Source: Rhabdophis nuchalis | Lineage: Eukaryota > Chordata > Lepidosauria > Squamata > Natricidae | NCBI GenBank assembly: GCA_039707465.1 | Contig: CM077653.1 | Span: 2,231,001 to 2,295,000, forward strand | DNA: 64,000 bases | Reading direction: 5' to 3' | Shown: one piece after another, positions 1-10,829 of the stretch | Layout of the letters: each line of letters starts with the position of its first letter | Position numbering within the stretch: position 1 is the first letter of the stretch | Notes under the pieces: generated by a model | Databases searched by the model: none | Seen by the model: only the letters and a program-made list of their open reading frames with translations | What the model was told of the DNA's origin: nothing | Position numbers and translations under genes: made by a program

Positions 1-23
1 AAGGGCATCCCATAATGGTAGGT

Positions 24-377
24 AAAAGGTAGAGGTAAAGGTTCCCCTGGCATATATGTGCTAATCGTTCCTGACTCTAGGGGGCAGTGCTCATCTCTGT
101 TTCAAAGCCGAAGAGCCAGCACTGTCCGAAGACGTCTCCGTGGTCATGTGGCCAGCATGACTCAACACCAAAGGAGCACAGAACGCTGTTACCTTCCCAC
201 CAAAGGTGGTCCCTATTTTTCTGCTTGCATTTTTAATGTGCTTTCGAACTGCTAGGTTGGCAGAAGCTGGGACAAATCACGGGAGCTCACTCCGTTACAC
301 GGCGCTGGGGATTCGAACCGCCAAACTGCTGAGCTTTCTGATCGACAAGTTCAGCGTCTTAGCCACTGAGCCACCTA
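24..377 (-). mobile_element. tRNA-derived SINE, full length
   Basis: Read on the minus strand this begins with a tRNA-like head (A-box-like 'gtggctcagtggctaag', B-box 'ggttcgaatcc') followed by a body shared with five other loci in the window (about 4.7, 11.9, 14.0, 34.7 and 58.0 kb). A perfect 14-bp target-site duplication, ccataatggtaggt, flanks it at 10-23 and 378-391, which proves retroposition. It resembles the Sauria-type squamate SINE class; the exact family name is uncertain. Confidence 0.85.
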
Positions 378-391
378 CCATAATGGTAGGT

Positions 392-1011
392 TTTCCTAAA
401 ATGTTTTCTGGATGATCCCTGGAAAATGGGCCTCTGAATGAGGAAAAGAAGGGTGCAAATTTGTGACTCGTTGTCTCCACGTGCTAGTTAACGTTAGGCT
501 CCAAGAGAATTGAAGATAGGGTTAGGGTTACTCTGGGAGAAAGGATGGCTCACTTTGAGATCAACCCAACCGCAAAGGGTTGGCTCAACCTTCCTGGGTA
601 TCGTTGTGGCGTGAACATCTTTATTTTTCGCCTATCAAAAGAGGGTCTCCAGTGCCTTGTCATTTGCTGGGCTGGGAAGGGGCCCAATCTCCAGGGAAGC
701 CCAGGCCATCGATGGAAACACGTTGATGCCATTGTGATCCTCAACTCCGAGGGACAAATTGAGGCATTCTCTGCTAGTCTCCCAGCGAGGCTCATCTTGG
801 AAAAAAGGTTGCCTTGGCAACCAACTTATCAAAGAGCCGCGATGCTCTCGCGGAGCAGAGGAAAAATGGTTTTTGACAAGGGAGGCGCGGCATACAAAGA
901 CACACCAGGCACCCACAAAAAGAGCAAGGGGGCTGCGATTCTTTTCTCCTGGGGGGAAAAACGGAAGGCAAAAGTGGGGGTCCTCCATCCTCCCCAATCT
1001 GGGCTTCCAGG
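392..1011. other. Single-copy intergenic stretch
   Basis: No repeat family or gene recognised. Open frames here are not supported by splice sites or by any protein family. The only notable motif is a perfect RFX-type X-box palindrome at 808-821. Confidence 0.5.
808..821. promoter_or_regulatory. RFX X-box-like palindrome
   Basis: The 14-mer GTTGCCTTGGCAAC is a perfect inverted repeat and matches the RFX-factor X-box consensus. It is far from any recognised promoter, so function is inference only. Confidence 0.3.
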
Positions 1012-1735
1012 ATGGTGGAATTCTTCAGGATTCTTCGCCAACTGGACTACTGCAATGCTCTCTACATGGGGCTCCCCTTGGGGTGCACCCGAAGGCTACA
1101 GCAGGTCCAGAATGCGGCCGTGCGGGCGATCTTGGGAATGTCTAGGTATTCCCATGTAACACCGCTCCTGCGCGAGCTGCACTGGTTACCTGTGGTCTTT
1201 CGGGTGCGCTTCAAGGTGTTGATTACCATCTTTAGAGCGCTCCATGGCACGGGACCTAGCTACCTGCGAGACCGCATCCTACCTCATACATTCCTGCGGC
1301 CGATCCGCTCCCACAGAGAGGGACTTCTCCGGGTGCCGTCCACCAGGCAATGCCAGCGGGCGACGCCCAGGGGAAGGGCCTTCTCTGTGGTGGGCCCAAC
1401 CCTCTGGAACGACCTACCCCCCGACCTCAGAACAACCACGGACCTCCGCACCTTCCGCCAGAAATTAAAGAGACTCCTGTTTCATCAGGCCGGCTTGGCC
1501 TAAGTTATTTACCTAGCCTACAGTCTGTATAATAAATTGTTTTAATTGGGTTTGAATGGGATTATGTTTTAACCTTTTAAATTTTAGCACAGGGATAATT
1601 TATTTAATTTGATTTTAACTATTTATATTGTGATACTGTTGTGTTTTTTAACTTCCTGTGCACCGCCCTGGGTCCCTTTGGGGAGAGGGTGCGGTTATAT
1701 AAATCTGAAAATAAATAAATAAATAAATAAATAAA
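1012..1735 (+). mobile_element. L2-like LINE, 3' end
   Basis: The plus-strand frame to about 1503 encodes the C-terminal part of a LINE reverse transcriptase, with LDYCNALYMGLP, LHWLPV and WNDLPPDLR motifs. It is followed by a short 3' UTR with the 'caccgccctgggtcc' block and a terminal (AATA)n tail. The 5' part is missing. The same family recurs at about 6.1 (minus), 33.4, 44.4 and 54.5 kb. Confidence 0.85.
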
Positions 1736-2080
1736 CCTACCACAGCTGGTATTCCTGTTGGAGCTTCAATTGCAATCCTTTCTCCTTCCGATGAAAAGCT
1801 ACATGACTGCTGGATAAGAATGAGATCTTCTCCATTCCGTGGAGTAACTTCAAAAGAACTGTAGAATTTCCTTCTCCTTGCTTGTTCCATCATTTGCTGC
1901 ATCTCTTCTGGGTTTCATGACTCTTCTACAAATGTGTGCAAAACTCACCTGCTGGGAACAATGAACGATGCCTTCTGTCACTTCAGTCATTCTGGAAAAT
2001 GAATCGGGAGTTGCCAAAGAAAGAGACTCAAACAATTGAAGAGCCAGGCGATTGGTGGAGCCTGAGAAGAAGGCATTGAC
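1736..2080 (-). pseudogene. Unassigned coding-like fragment
   Basis: On the minus strand a stretch from about 2068 to 1955 looks like an exon: it follows a 'ttcttctcag' acceptor, stays open, and ends in 'cccagcag' before gtgagt, a strong donor. A second open stretch (about 1899-1736) follows a 'gatgcag' acceptor and ends where the (AATA)n tail of the LINE begins. The implied intron is only about 52 bp, unusually short for a vertebrate. No family was recognised. It could be a decayed host gene fragment, part of an uncatalogued transposon, or chance. Confidence 0.2.
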
Positions 2081-2289
2081 TCAGGATTGTTGGGTCAATG
2101 TAGGGCAGGGTCTAGCTTGGTGAGGCGGACCTGGTTTCCATTCCTAAGTGGAATCCTTACAAACTCCTGGCCAACTACTGGATAGACAACATTGAAACCC
2201 ACAGACCATTGGACTGAATCAGGCCATGACTGGGATATTTCTGGATCACCCAAGTGCTGATCCACGGAGCTACTGGACAATCACTTAAC
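2081..2289. other. Unassigned stretch
   Basis: No repeat or gene recognised. It is directly upstream (minus strand) of the coding-like patch and could belong to the same unknown element. Confidence 0.3.
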
Positions 2290-3233
2290 AAGGAGCCAGT
2301 CATGTGCAGCAGCTGCCAAAAAAGCCAACACCGTTCTAGGCTGCATCCACAGAGGGACAGAAGTATTAATACCATGTGAAGTATTAATACCACTTTATAA
2401 CGGTTTGATTAGATGACATTTGGAATCCTGCATCCAGTTTTGGTCTCCACGATGTAAAAAAAAAGATGTGGAGACTCTAGAAAGAGTGCAGAGAAGAAGA
2501 ACAAAGAGGATTAGGGAACTGGAGGCTAAAATATATGAAGAACGGTTGCTGGAATTGGGTAGGTCTGATTTAGTGAAAAGAAGGACTAGGAATGACATGA
2601 TGGCATCTTACAATATTTGAGGGGCTACCATAAAGGAGAGAGGGTCAACCTGTTCTCCAAAGCACCTGAAGGCAGGGCAAGAAGCAACAGATGGAAAGTA
2701 ATCAAGGAGAGAAGCAACCTAGAACTAAGGAGAGAAAGTTCCTGACGGTGAGAAGAATTAATCAGTGGGACTGCTTGCCTCCAGAACAAGGGTCGTCAAC
2801 CTTAAACACTCAAAGAACGATTTGGACTTGTTTCCCACAGAAAACACCGGGAGCCACAAAACCCTTTTGACATCTAAAATGAAGATAACACTGAATATAT
2901 CGGCCTACCGAGGGTTAAAAAGCTCAATAAACTGTGTGCCAGTGGGTGTCACACATTGGCAGTTGCGACGCATATTTGGAATGCTCCAACACTGGGAGTT
3001 TCTAAGAAGAGATGGGACCACCATTTGTTTGAAATGGTATTGGGTTTTCTGAGCAGTGGGACAGCCGGTTTCTGGAGCAGAGGGCTTCCTAAGCAGGGGG
3101 TTGGACTAGAACAGGGGTCTCCAACCTTTGCAACTTTAAGTCTGAAGGACTTCAGCTTCAGACTTAAAGTTGCAAAGGTTGGAGACCCCTGGACTAGAAG
3201 ACCTCCAAGGTCCCTTCTAACTCTGTGATTCTG
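2290..3233 (+). mobile_element. CR1 LINE, 3' portion
   Basis: Translated pieces match the C-terminal CR1 reverse transcriptase: AAAKKANTVLGC-like, [22 protein letters not shown] and related motifs. The 3' end is the conserved 'ggttggactagaagacctccaaggtccc' type sequence. Frames are broken, so it is a dead copy. An unrelated insert (about 2785-2965) begins like a hAT element (ggGTCGTCAACC), and a palindromic MITE sits at 3112-3191. Confidence 0.85.
3112..3191. mobile_element. hAT-like palindromic MITE, CAGGGGTCTCC subfamily
   Basis: Exactly 80 bp: two perfect 36-bp inverted arms around an 8-bp loop, starting CAGGGGTCTCC and ending in its complement. An exact 8-bp target duplication, gactagaa, flanks it at 3104-3111 and 3192-3199. 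Eight-bp duplications with CAGGGG termini are typical of hAT transposons. It interrupts the CR1 3' end. Confidence 0.9.
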
Positions 3234-3940
3234 TTATTCTGGTAGCAGGTCCTCAAAGACAACTTTCTGGTTCTGGATGGACACGAGCTCAGCCTCCTGC
3301 AAGGAGAAGCCAGCACTCTGGCTCCCAAGAGGTTTGGCTTCTCCCATCCCCGTCATGAGACAAAACAATGACAGGGACTCTGAACATGGCCATGCTGGGC
3401 CCCCTCCTCGCTGACATCCGACATGCAGAATGCACGTTCTCCTGGTTCTGAGCCTGCGTCCACAGCAGCTTCTGGACTCAAAGGGCTGCGACTTTCGGTG
3501 TTCAGAGTAAAAGCTGAGAATTGGGGGGTGGGATTGTCGTTAAACAATGGAGGGGGGAGGGGAGACGAAAAAGCAAGGAAGGAGATCGACTTTTGTCTCT
3601 CCTCCTCGCACTAAAAGTCTCTCCTGCTGCAGCCAACCGTCTGTTTGCAAGTCCCTTGGATGGTAGCCTGATGCCTTTCATGCATAATTTATTTCTCCTC
3701 TGCGGCATTTCCCTGGCAGGGATGGCGCTGGAAAGTTAATAAGAGAAATGGCTCTTCAGTTCGCTGCCAACGGTTGGGCTGGGGAGGGGGGGGGCTTAAA
3801 AGGGTTCAGGGTGGGATCCTCTGGGCAAACTCCTTCCTTTCCCTCCCCCCCCCCCTGCAGATCCTTCTGCAGCTGAAGAGGGCTTCCTGCTGCACGCACG
3901 CACGCCCTTTGGTAGGCAGGGATCTTACCCAACTCCAGGA
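3234..3940. other. Single-copy stretch without gene
   Basis: No gene or known repeat seen. Mixed G-rich and C-rich runs at about 3785-3860. The block at 3600-3740 is AT/GC-balanced unique sequence that could be a conserved element, but this cannot be judged without alignment. Confidence 0.4.
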
Positions 3941-3944
3941 TTAG

Positions 3945-4195
3945 AAGCAGGGGTAAAACTCAGCAGGTTCTGGAGAACCAGTAGCAGAAATGTTGAGTAG
4001 TTTGGAGAATTGGCAAATACCATCTCTGCCTTTCTCTCTGTCTGTCTTTCTCTGTCTCTGTCTCTGTGTGTGTATCTGTCTCCCTCTGCCTTTCTCTGAC
4101 TCACTCTGTCTCTCTGTGTCTCTTTCTGTCCTTCGCTGCCTTTCTCATTCTCTTTCTCTTTGTCTCTGTCTCCGTCTCTCTCTCGTGTCCTGTTT
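3945..4195. repeat. Dispersed 'cagcaggttctg' repeat fragment plus CT-rich tract
   Basis: Positions 3945-4035 match a dispersed family also present at 18.8, 27.6 and 63.1 kb ('cagcaggttctg', 'gagtagtttggagaa'). It runs into a low-complexity (TCTC/TCTG)n tract at about 4025-4190. Confidence 0.7.
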
Positions 4196-4244
4196 GTGAG
4201 CACTGCAGAGAATCTGGGTGGCATCATCCAGTTGGAATATTAAA

Positions 4245-4435
4245 CTCAGATGTCTCTTCAAAAAGTAATTGGAATTTCTTTTTTCTTTTTTCTCTTCTTG
4301 AAGACATTTCGCTTCTCATCCAAGAAACTTCTTCGGTTCTGGATGAGAAGCGACATGTTTTCAAAGAAAAAAAAACCAAGAAAGTCCAGTGGCCTTTTGG
4401 AAAAGCAGCTTTGGGACAACCATGACCATGATTTA
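4245..4435. repeat. Inverted-repeat dispersed element ('cttctcatccaagaa' family)
   Basis: Contains 'gaagacatttcgcttctc' and, inverted, 'gatgagaagcgacatg', so it folds back on itself. The same family occurs at 10.1, 19.15, 47.7-48.5 and 60.7-61.1 kb. Class not determined; the fold-back suggests a DNA transposon relic. Confidence 0.6.
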
Positions 4436-4498
4436 GGAGAGGAGGGCATGGCAGGGGAAGAACAGAAGAGGGGAAAGGGAAAGGAAGATGGACTAAGA

Positions 4499-4633
4499 CA
4501 GGGGTGTCCAAACTTGAGAACTTGAAGACTTGTGGACTTCAACTCCCAGAATTCCCCAGCCAGCATGGCTGGCTGGGGAATTCTGGGAGTTGAAGTCCAC
4601 AAGTCTTCAAGTTCCCAAGTTTGGACACCCCTG
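4499..4633. mobile_element. hAT-like palindromic MITE, CAGGGGTGTCC subfamily
   Basis: 135-bp near-perfect fold-back starting CAGGGGTGTCC and ending GGACACCCCTG. The core is 'ttcaactcccagaattccc' and its complement. An exact 8-bp target duplication gactaaga flanks it at 4491-4498 and 4634-4641. Confidence 0.9.
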
Positions 4634-4721
4634 GACTAAGATGTGGTTGAGCTGAGCCAGAGAGGCAATTCTTCAGTTTTTCTCTTTCAGTGCAACATTA
4701 AAGTTGACCTAACCTGAAATA

Positions 4722-5033
4722 CAGTAAAGGTTCCCCTCGCACAGATGTGCTAGTCGTTCCCGACTCTGGGGGGCGGTGCTCATCTCCGTTTCAAAGCCGG
4801 AAAGCCAGCGCTGTCCGAAGACGTCTCCGTCGTATGTGGCCGGCATGACTCAACGCCCAAAGGTGTTCCTTTCCCATCAAAGGTGGTTCCCGTTTTCCTA
4901 CTTGCATTTTTCGAACTGCTAGGTTGGCAGAAGCTGGGACAAGTCACGGGAGCTCCCTCCGTTACGCGGCGCTAGGGATTCGAACTTCTGAACTGCTGAC
5001 CTTTCTGATCAACAAGCTCAGCGTCTTCGCCCC
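4722..5033 (-). mobile_element. tRNA-derived SINE, internally deleted
   Basis: Same family as the SINE at 24-377, also reversed, with short internal deletions (for example around 4855 and 4905). The tRNA-like head is at the high-coordinate end. Confidence 0.8.
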
Positions 5034-5222
5034 TGATATATATGTGTATATATCATAGCTATGCCCAAAAATGAGAATGATTTTCCTGTCCAGGTTGAGG
5101 GGTGGGTGGTATTGAGGATGTGATGATTTCCGAATGGGGCAGCCTTATTCTCTTCGCACCTCCTGACCCCTTCTCAACGCCCCAGCAGGGGTAGAATGGC
5201 TCCGAGTAAGGGAGAAATAATT

Positions 5223-5352
5223 ATACAATACAATACAATAGCAGAGTTGGAAGGGACCTTGTAGGTCTTCTAGTCCAACCCCCTGCATGGGCAAGAACCT
5301 TATACCATTTCAGACAAATGGCTATCTAACATCTTCTTAAAGACTTCCAGGG
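5223..5352 (-). mobile_element. CR1 LINE 3' end with (AATAC)n tail
   Basis: Reversed CR1 3' end ('agagttggaagggacc', 'ccaaccccctgc') with a pentanucleotide tail at 5223-5240. Such AT-rich pentamer tails are known for snake CR1-L3 elements. Confidence 0.75.
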
Positions 5353-5945
5353 TTAGCTTGCTGTTACAAAGGGAGGTTAGCTTGCTGTTACAAACAAGGA
5401 GCTACTAAATTAGCGCTTTGCTAAGTGAACTTTCCAGTTTGTTGGCATTCATTTAGAACACAAGTGTTGATTTCCCATGGATTGCATTTCCCAAACCCAC
5501 AACCCGGCTTTGGGCTTAAAAATCCAAGGAGAACATTGTATGTGCGTACGTGTAGAATAACTTTAGGGGAGCCCAACGTGATTTCTATGTCTGGCCTTCT
5601 TTTCATTTGCTTGGTTTCATCACGCGATCTTCGTCCTGCCTAATGTTTTAAGTTAATTGCACTAAGTTTTTGGTGCTCTTCAAAAACCAGAGCGCCGTTT
5701 GTGTTATGGCTGTTTCCATAGGGATCTTCCCAGACCCAAAGGAATGGGCATATTTGCGGTTCATCTGGAAAACGTTGGCTTCTCACTCAAGACTCATGAA
5801 ATTAATTTGAGGGGCTGCGAGGAGAAATGGAGGTAACGTTTTCAATGTGACAGAGGCGCCTTTATTAAAGCACTTTAATTCACCAGAAAGAAACTCACCA
5901 AGGAGGCTGATTAAATAAATATTGGGTAGGGTAGGGTAGAGTAGG
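5353..5945. other. Single-copy stretch without gene
   Basis: No gene recognised. A 20-bp direct duplication ('agcttgctgttacaaa') lies at about 5355-5395. Confidence 0.4.
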
Positions 5946-6350
5946 GAAGAGGATTTATTTATTATATTATATTTATACCCCGCCCTTCTCCAAACGGACC
6001 CAGGGCGGCGCACAGGAATGTTAAAATACATACAAAACATAATAAAAATTTTAAAAACTTATTCTAATAAAATCCTATGCTAAAACCGAATTAAAAATCC
6101 CAAATTTAAAACTATCTAGAAGTCAGTAATGGAGGTTACGCTAGGCCGGCTAGATGGAATAGATGTGTCTTCAGACACTTGCGGAAGAGGCGGAGGTCGG
6201 AGATGGTGCGTAATTCGGGGGGTAGGTCGTTCCAGAGGGCTGGGCCCGCCACAGAGAAGGCTCTCCCCCTGGGTGTCGCCAGTCGGCATTGTCCGGCCGA
6301 CGGCACCCTGAGGAGGCCCTCTCTGTGGGAGCGTATCGGTCTGAGGGATA
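5946..6350 (-). mobile_element. L2-like LINE, 3' end
   Basis: Reversed copy: the 3' UTR block 'accccgcccttctcc' is at about 5980-6015, then the reverse-transcriptase C-terminus (RSHREGLLRVPSAGQC, ALWNDLPPELR) up to about 6350. Confidence 0.85.
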
Positions 6351-6440
6351 GGATAGCATAGCATAGCATAGCATAGCATACAACAGAACAGAACAGAACA
6401 GAATAGAAATATGGAGAAGGGAAGGGAAGGGAAGGGAAAG
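6351..6440. repeat. Pentanucleotide microsatellites
   Basis: (GCATA)n, then (ACAGA)n, then (GGGAA)n succeed one another with no unique sequence between. Confidence 0.9.
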
Positions 6441-7194
6441 GGGTACCCTGGGGAGTGAGAAATAGAATTAAGACTGCAAAGCATCCTTCAGCTGGTCCAG
6501 CAAATACCTACCGAGTGAGGCCCTCGAATGAGAAGCAGCCGAGATTGGAGGTCGAAATATGAGCCACAAGGCTGATGTGCACAGCATATTTATTTGCTTT
6601 GACCAAGACAACAAACGTAGCGCGGAGGTTTTCCGATACAGAAAGCTCCAATTACGGCAGAGGGTTGTGGGGAGGGGGGGGGTCTCAAAAAAAGTCAGAA
6701 AGGTAACCTGGAGGAGGGGGAGGGGCATGGTAGAATTGCTTCATTTTGGTTCGTTTCTCCGTCTCCCGCCAACGTGCATCTGCAGCAGCAGGTGGAAATA
6801 ATAAAGAAAAAGGAAGTCGGTCTATTCCTTCGGGCATCAGCTTCAGGCAGTGGTCTTCCTTCCTCATGTAAATTGCCCTCATATTTTATTTTATTTTTTC
6901 CCCTCCTACAGGACCCCGGTCAGCCTCTGCTTTTTATGAACCCTGCAGATTGATTTCCCGGCGATATCTCCCCGACTCCACGATCAGAGTTCATCGATAT
7001 AAATTATAGAGTGATTTATTTCATGGGTTGCTTTGAGCAATATAAATCCCGCAACTTCGGTGCAATTTATGGTAAAACTTCCTATAAATCTTTGGGGAGG
7101 GGTTGGGGGGTGGGTGGGAGGTGGGTTTGCACGGAGGATGCAAACCCCAGAGAAGCTGATGGGGTCCAGGGGAGAAGGGGAGAAAGCCACGATA
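6441..7194. other. Single-copy stretch without gene
   Basis: No gene or repeat recognised. The part at 6860-7080 is AT-rich unique sequence and a candidate conserved non-coding element. Confidence 0.35.
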
Positions 7195-7195
7195 C

Positions 7196-7227
<32 letters not shown>

Positions 7228-7262
7228 AGGGAGGGAGGGAGGGAGAGAGAGAGAGGGAGAGG
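7195..7262. repeat. (GA)n/(GGGA)n purine tract
   Basis: Pure purine run of alternating GA then GGGA units. Confidence 0.95.
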
Positions 7263-7377
7263 AATGAGAAATTGTCTCTGTGAAAGAGGGCCCGGTTTTC
7301 TTTGAAGCAACGAGTGCAGATGACACTGGAGATTACAACTGCGAAGGAATCAAATAAATAAACAACTACAGAAGCAA

Positions 7378-7720
7378 ATGCAAAGATTATTCAGCCAGTG
7401 TTGTGGCAGCCAGCAGAGTCGGACAGTGAGGAGGTTGGGGAGGAACAAGGAGGCTGGGGAAGGCTCTGATAAGGGCTCTGAGGGGCCAAGGCCATCTGGC
7501 AGTTATCAGGTGCCTAGGGAGCGAGACAGCAGTGAGGCAGAGGAACAGCTGGAGCCTGTTCCCAGTGTGCACATGAGCAGAGCTCCCAGACGAAGGGAAC
7601 AGCTAAAGTACAGGGTCGACTTGGCCACCTTCTCATGCTCCCTTTTCAGCCTCTGCATGCACCATTTTTCACCCATTGGGAACGTGAGGCCGAAAATGGG
7701 GCGCAGGACTATGGCAATCC
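7378..7720. repeat. Dispersed repeat with acidic frames
   Basis: Shares 'gaggaacagctgga' and surrounding sequence with the reverse complement of about 52.06-52.39 kb, and 'cggacagtgaggag' with 51.43 kb. Both copies give glutamate-rich frames. Family not identified. Confidence 0.5.
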
Positions 7721-8825
7721 CCGCAGCCTGAAACAGCTGATTGTCGGGAGGCCGATCCAACAGATAAGCAGCTGCTTGTGCTAATCAGGCTGTGCTGAAG
7801 CTGAAACGGAAACAGGCTATTTGCTGTTTGCTGCAAGGAGGCAAATGGCTGGGAGGCAGAGGCAGATTTTTTTTCTTGCTTCCCTCCCCAAAAGCTAGGT
7901 GCGTCTTATACTTCGGAGCGTATTATACTCCAAAAAATACGGTAGATGAAAGGATCGATGTGTGCATGGACGGAGGTAGGGTTCTATCTGATCTGCTAGC
8001 GATCTCCAGAGTGGGGCACCCCCACCAGGGGTTGGGGGACAAGATCCAAAGAAGACTTTTAACCACATCAGGCTCCGATCTTGTCAGATACAGGCAGGTT
8101 CAGAGGAGGAAGTGGAATAAACCCTACGGTGGAAAACCAATCCCAAAGGAGAAAGTTATGGAGTCCAGCAGGCCACCATGGGAGGACAAGGCTCACCAAG
8201 AGAATGTGAAGGGCTAAACTTTGCAACTCTTGCGTTTCATCACTCGTGACGGATGCTGGTCTGGGAAAACGTTTCATTACCTTCTCACCAGGCTGTTGAT
8301 CAAAAGTGACAATGGCACGGTGCGCTAAAATGTAGAAACATCGTTTTGGAAGCGTAGAAGGGGACAGGAGTTGCATTTCCCCATCATAAAAAAAATGAGC
8401 AATCGAGGTTTTTTTTAATGTTGGGGTCTTTTCGAGCTCCTATTGACTTGGGCTAGAATTCTGACCCCCGAGAACATCTTCGTGTTCTCTGCATGTTCAA
8501 ATTGGAGTTGTGAAATGCGGCAAGATCGGATTCACTTGATCTAATTTGGACAGATAACTTGATACAGGAAACAGGCCTTCTTTGGCTTAAACACCTGGAT
8601 CAATCCAAACTGAGTCACTGGATTCATTAAGACCCCACTGGGCTTGGTAAACCGATTCGGTTCCTGAAATCCATCAAATTGCCATTTGATTTCCAAATTA
8701 AAAGCTGGCCCTCCTCTAATTCCTATTACTTAGGCTGTTACCAACCTTAAAACAATTGCAGCGGCTTTCCTAAAAAACCTGAGGCGATAAGAGAGAGGGA
8801 AATTTTGAAACTGCACCCAATAAAT
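7720..8825. other. Mostly single-copy stretch without gene
   Basis: A DNA-transposon end ('gtgcgtcttatac' ... 'aaaatacggta') is at about 7888-7942, related to ends near 30.31 and 40.48 kb. Nothing else recognised; 8620-8800 is unique AT-rich sequence. Confidence 0.4.
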
Positions 8826-9418
8826 TCAGTCATTTCCTTCCTTCCTTTTTTTCCATCTTTCCTTTTTCCGCTCTTCCTTTTTTTCTTTCCCTTTCCTTTC
8901 TTCTGTCTTCTTCCTTCCTTCCTTCCTTCCTCTGTTCCTCCTTCCCTCCCTCCCTAAGCCTTCATCTTCCTTTCCTTTCCCTTCCCTCTTTCCTCCTCTT
9001 CCTCTCTCCTGCCCTTCCTTCTGTCCTTTTCCTGCCTCCCTCTCTCCGCCTCCCTCCCACCCTAAGCCTCCATATTCCTTCCCTTCCTCCTCCTCTTCCT
9101 CTCTCCTGCCCTTCCTTCCGTCCTTTTCCTTCCTCCCTCCCTCCGCCTCCCTTCCTCCCTCCCACTCTAAGTCTCCATCTTCCTTCCCTTCCTCCTCCTC
9201 TTCCTTGCCCTGCCCTTCCTTCCATCCTTTTCCTTCCTCCCTCCGCCTCCCTTCCTCCCTCCCACTCTAAGCCTCCATCTTCCTTCCCTTCCTCCTCCTC
9301 TTCCTTGCCCTGCCCTTCCTTCCATCCTTTTCCTTCCTCCCTCCCTCCGCCTCCCTTCCTCCCTCCCACTCTAAGCCTCCATCTTCCTTCCCTTCCCCAC
9401 AATCTTCCTTCCCTTTCC
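8826..9418. repeat. Pyrimidine-rich minisatellite, unit about 100-108 bp
   Basis: (CCTT)n-rich sequence in which 'ctaagcctccat' variants recur at about 8955, 9063, 9168, 9268 and 9372, giving four to five units of 100-108 bp. Long open frames on the minus strand are a by-product. Confidence 0.85.
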
Positions 9419-9847
9419 AAAACGGTGTCATCCCAAAGAATGAATAATAGCCAACAGTTTGCTAAACGCTATGAATAACCTCCCTCTCGTTATTTTAATA
9501 CAAATTTGATGTGTAATTAATCCTGGGTCTTCACACGCACACCCTTGATTAATTGCACGCAGGTGTCGTGACATGCATTGGAAGTGCCGTTGCGTTCATT
9601 TACTCAGCAGTTCCATCTTAGTCTGGCAGAGGTCAGAAAGCAGGGCGAGAATTAGCTAAAATCGCCTTCTACCTGGGGGATCCTTGGATCCCCTCCTTGA
9701 GTGATGGAACAGCCCATCAAAGAGGTGGAAGCATCTCTTCCTAGACTGCATTTCATCAGCAAGAGAGAACAGGAAGAGGGACCTGAGGATACCGGTGGTG
9801 ACCAAGGGCTGTTCTGGGCGATCTCAAAGTCTTTGACTTTTTTTGAA
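9419..9847. other. Single-copy stretch without gene
   Basis: No gene or repeat. 9430-9620 has several homeodomain-like 'taatta' blocks and is a candidate conserved non-coding element. Confidence 0.35.
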
Positions 9848-10000
9848 GCCTGACTAGGTGGCTCAGTATCTAAGACACTGAGTTTGTCGATCAGAAATGT
9901 CGGCCGTTCGCCGGTTCGAATCCCTACTACAGGTCTCCTGTGTGAGCAGGGGGTTGGACTAGATGACCTCCAAGGTGCCTTCCAACTCTGTTTCTATTAC
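9848..10000 (+). mobile_element. Chimaeric tRNA-head / CR1-tail SINE
   Basis: A tRNA-like head with A-box ('gtggctcagtatctaag') and B-box ('ggttcgaatcc') at 9858-9925 is joined directly to the CR1 3' end ('gcagggggttggactag', 'caaggtgccttccaac'). The body of the usual SINE is absent. Confidence 0.65.
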
Positions 10001-10125
10001 CTGCTACTGCTACCTGTCTCGGAGAAGCTCCCCATCGGGAACAATTTAGGGCCAACTTAGGATAGAAATAATTCTCGCCGTCGTTACAAAGTCCGTCTCT
10101 TCTCTTTATTCCCAGGTTAAGCAAT

Positions 10126-10270
10126 ATCGATGGAGATTCTCAATCATCCAGGTGATGGTTTTCCCAAAGGTGCTTTTTTCAAAACAAAAACAAAAACCCC
10201 AGCTGGACTTTCTTGGGTTTTCTTTTCCTTGAAAATGTTTCTCTTCCCATCCAAGGAGCTTCATCACAGC
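10126..10270. repeat. Dispersed 'cttctcatccaagaa' family fragment
   Basis: Matches the families at 4.25, 47.7 and 60.7 kb: 'gagattctcaatcatcc' and 'cttttccttgaaaatg', then 'ccatccaaggagcttcatc'. Confidence 0.65.
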
Positions 10271-10344
10271 TATGTTAACCAGTGGTGTGTGCATCTGTGT
10301 ATCTTCCCCTGTTTCACCCAATCCATTGCTTTTACACAATTAAA

Positions 10345-10715
10345 AAGTGATTTGTTGTTGTTAGTTGTAAAGTCGTGTCACACCCATAGACAACGTTCCT
10401 CCAGGCCTTCCTGTCCTCTCCCATCCTCTGGAGTCCATTGAAGCTCAGGCCGGCTGCTTCAGTGACTCCATCCAGCCCCCTCCTTCTCTGGCGTCCCCTT
10501 CTTCTTCTTTTGCCCTCCGTCTTTCCCAGCATGAGGCTCTTTCCAGGGAGTCCTTCTTCCTTCTCCTTAGGTGGCCAAAGCCCTTGAGTTTCCTCTTCAG
10601 GATCTGGCCTTCTAAAGAGCAGCCAGGGTTCATCTCCTCTAGGACTGACCGGTTGGATGGCCTTGCAGTCCAAGGGACTCAATGCAGGAGTCTTCTCCAG
10701 CACTATTATTCAAAG
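10345..10715 (-). mobile_element. BovB/RTE LINE 3' end
   Basis: Minus-strand translation gives the reverse-transcriptase C-terminus of BovB type ([26 protein letters not shown], [16 protein letters not shown]) and the 'gttgttagttg' terminus. Confidence 0.85.
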
Positions 10716-10781
10716 ATCTATATATTATCATCTTTCTCTCAAGGAATGTCTATCTGTCTGTCTGTCTCTCCATTATATATC

Positions 10782-10829
<48 letters not shown>

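Noticed and set aside
545..1159. 204-residue plus-strand frame
   Set aside because: Runs out of frame into the L2-like LINE; no domain, no splice signals.
8962..9420. 152-residue Gly/Glu-rich minus-strand frame
   Set aside because: Product of the pyrimidine-rich minisatellite.
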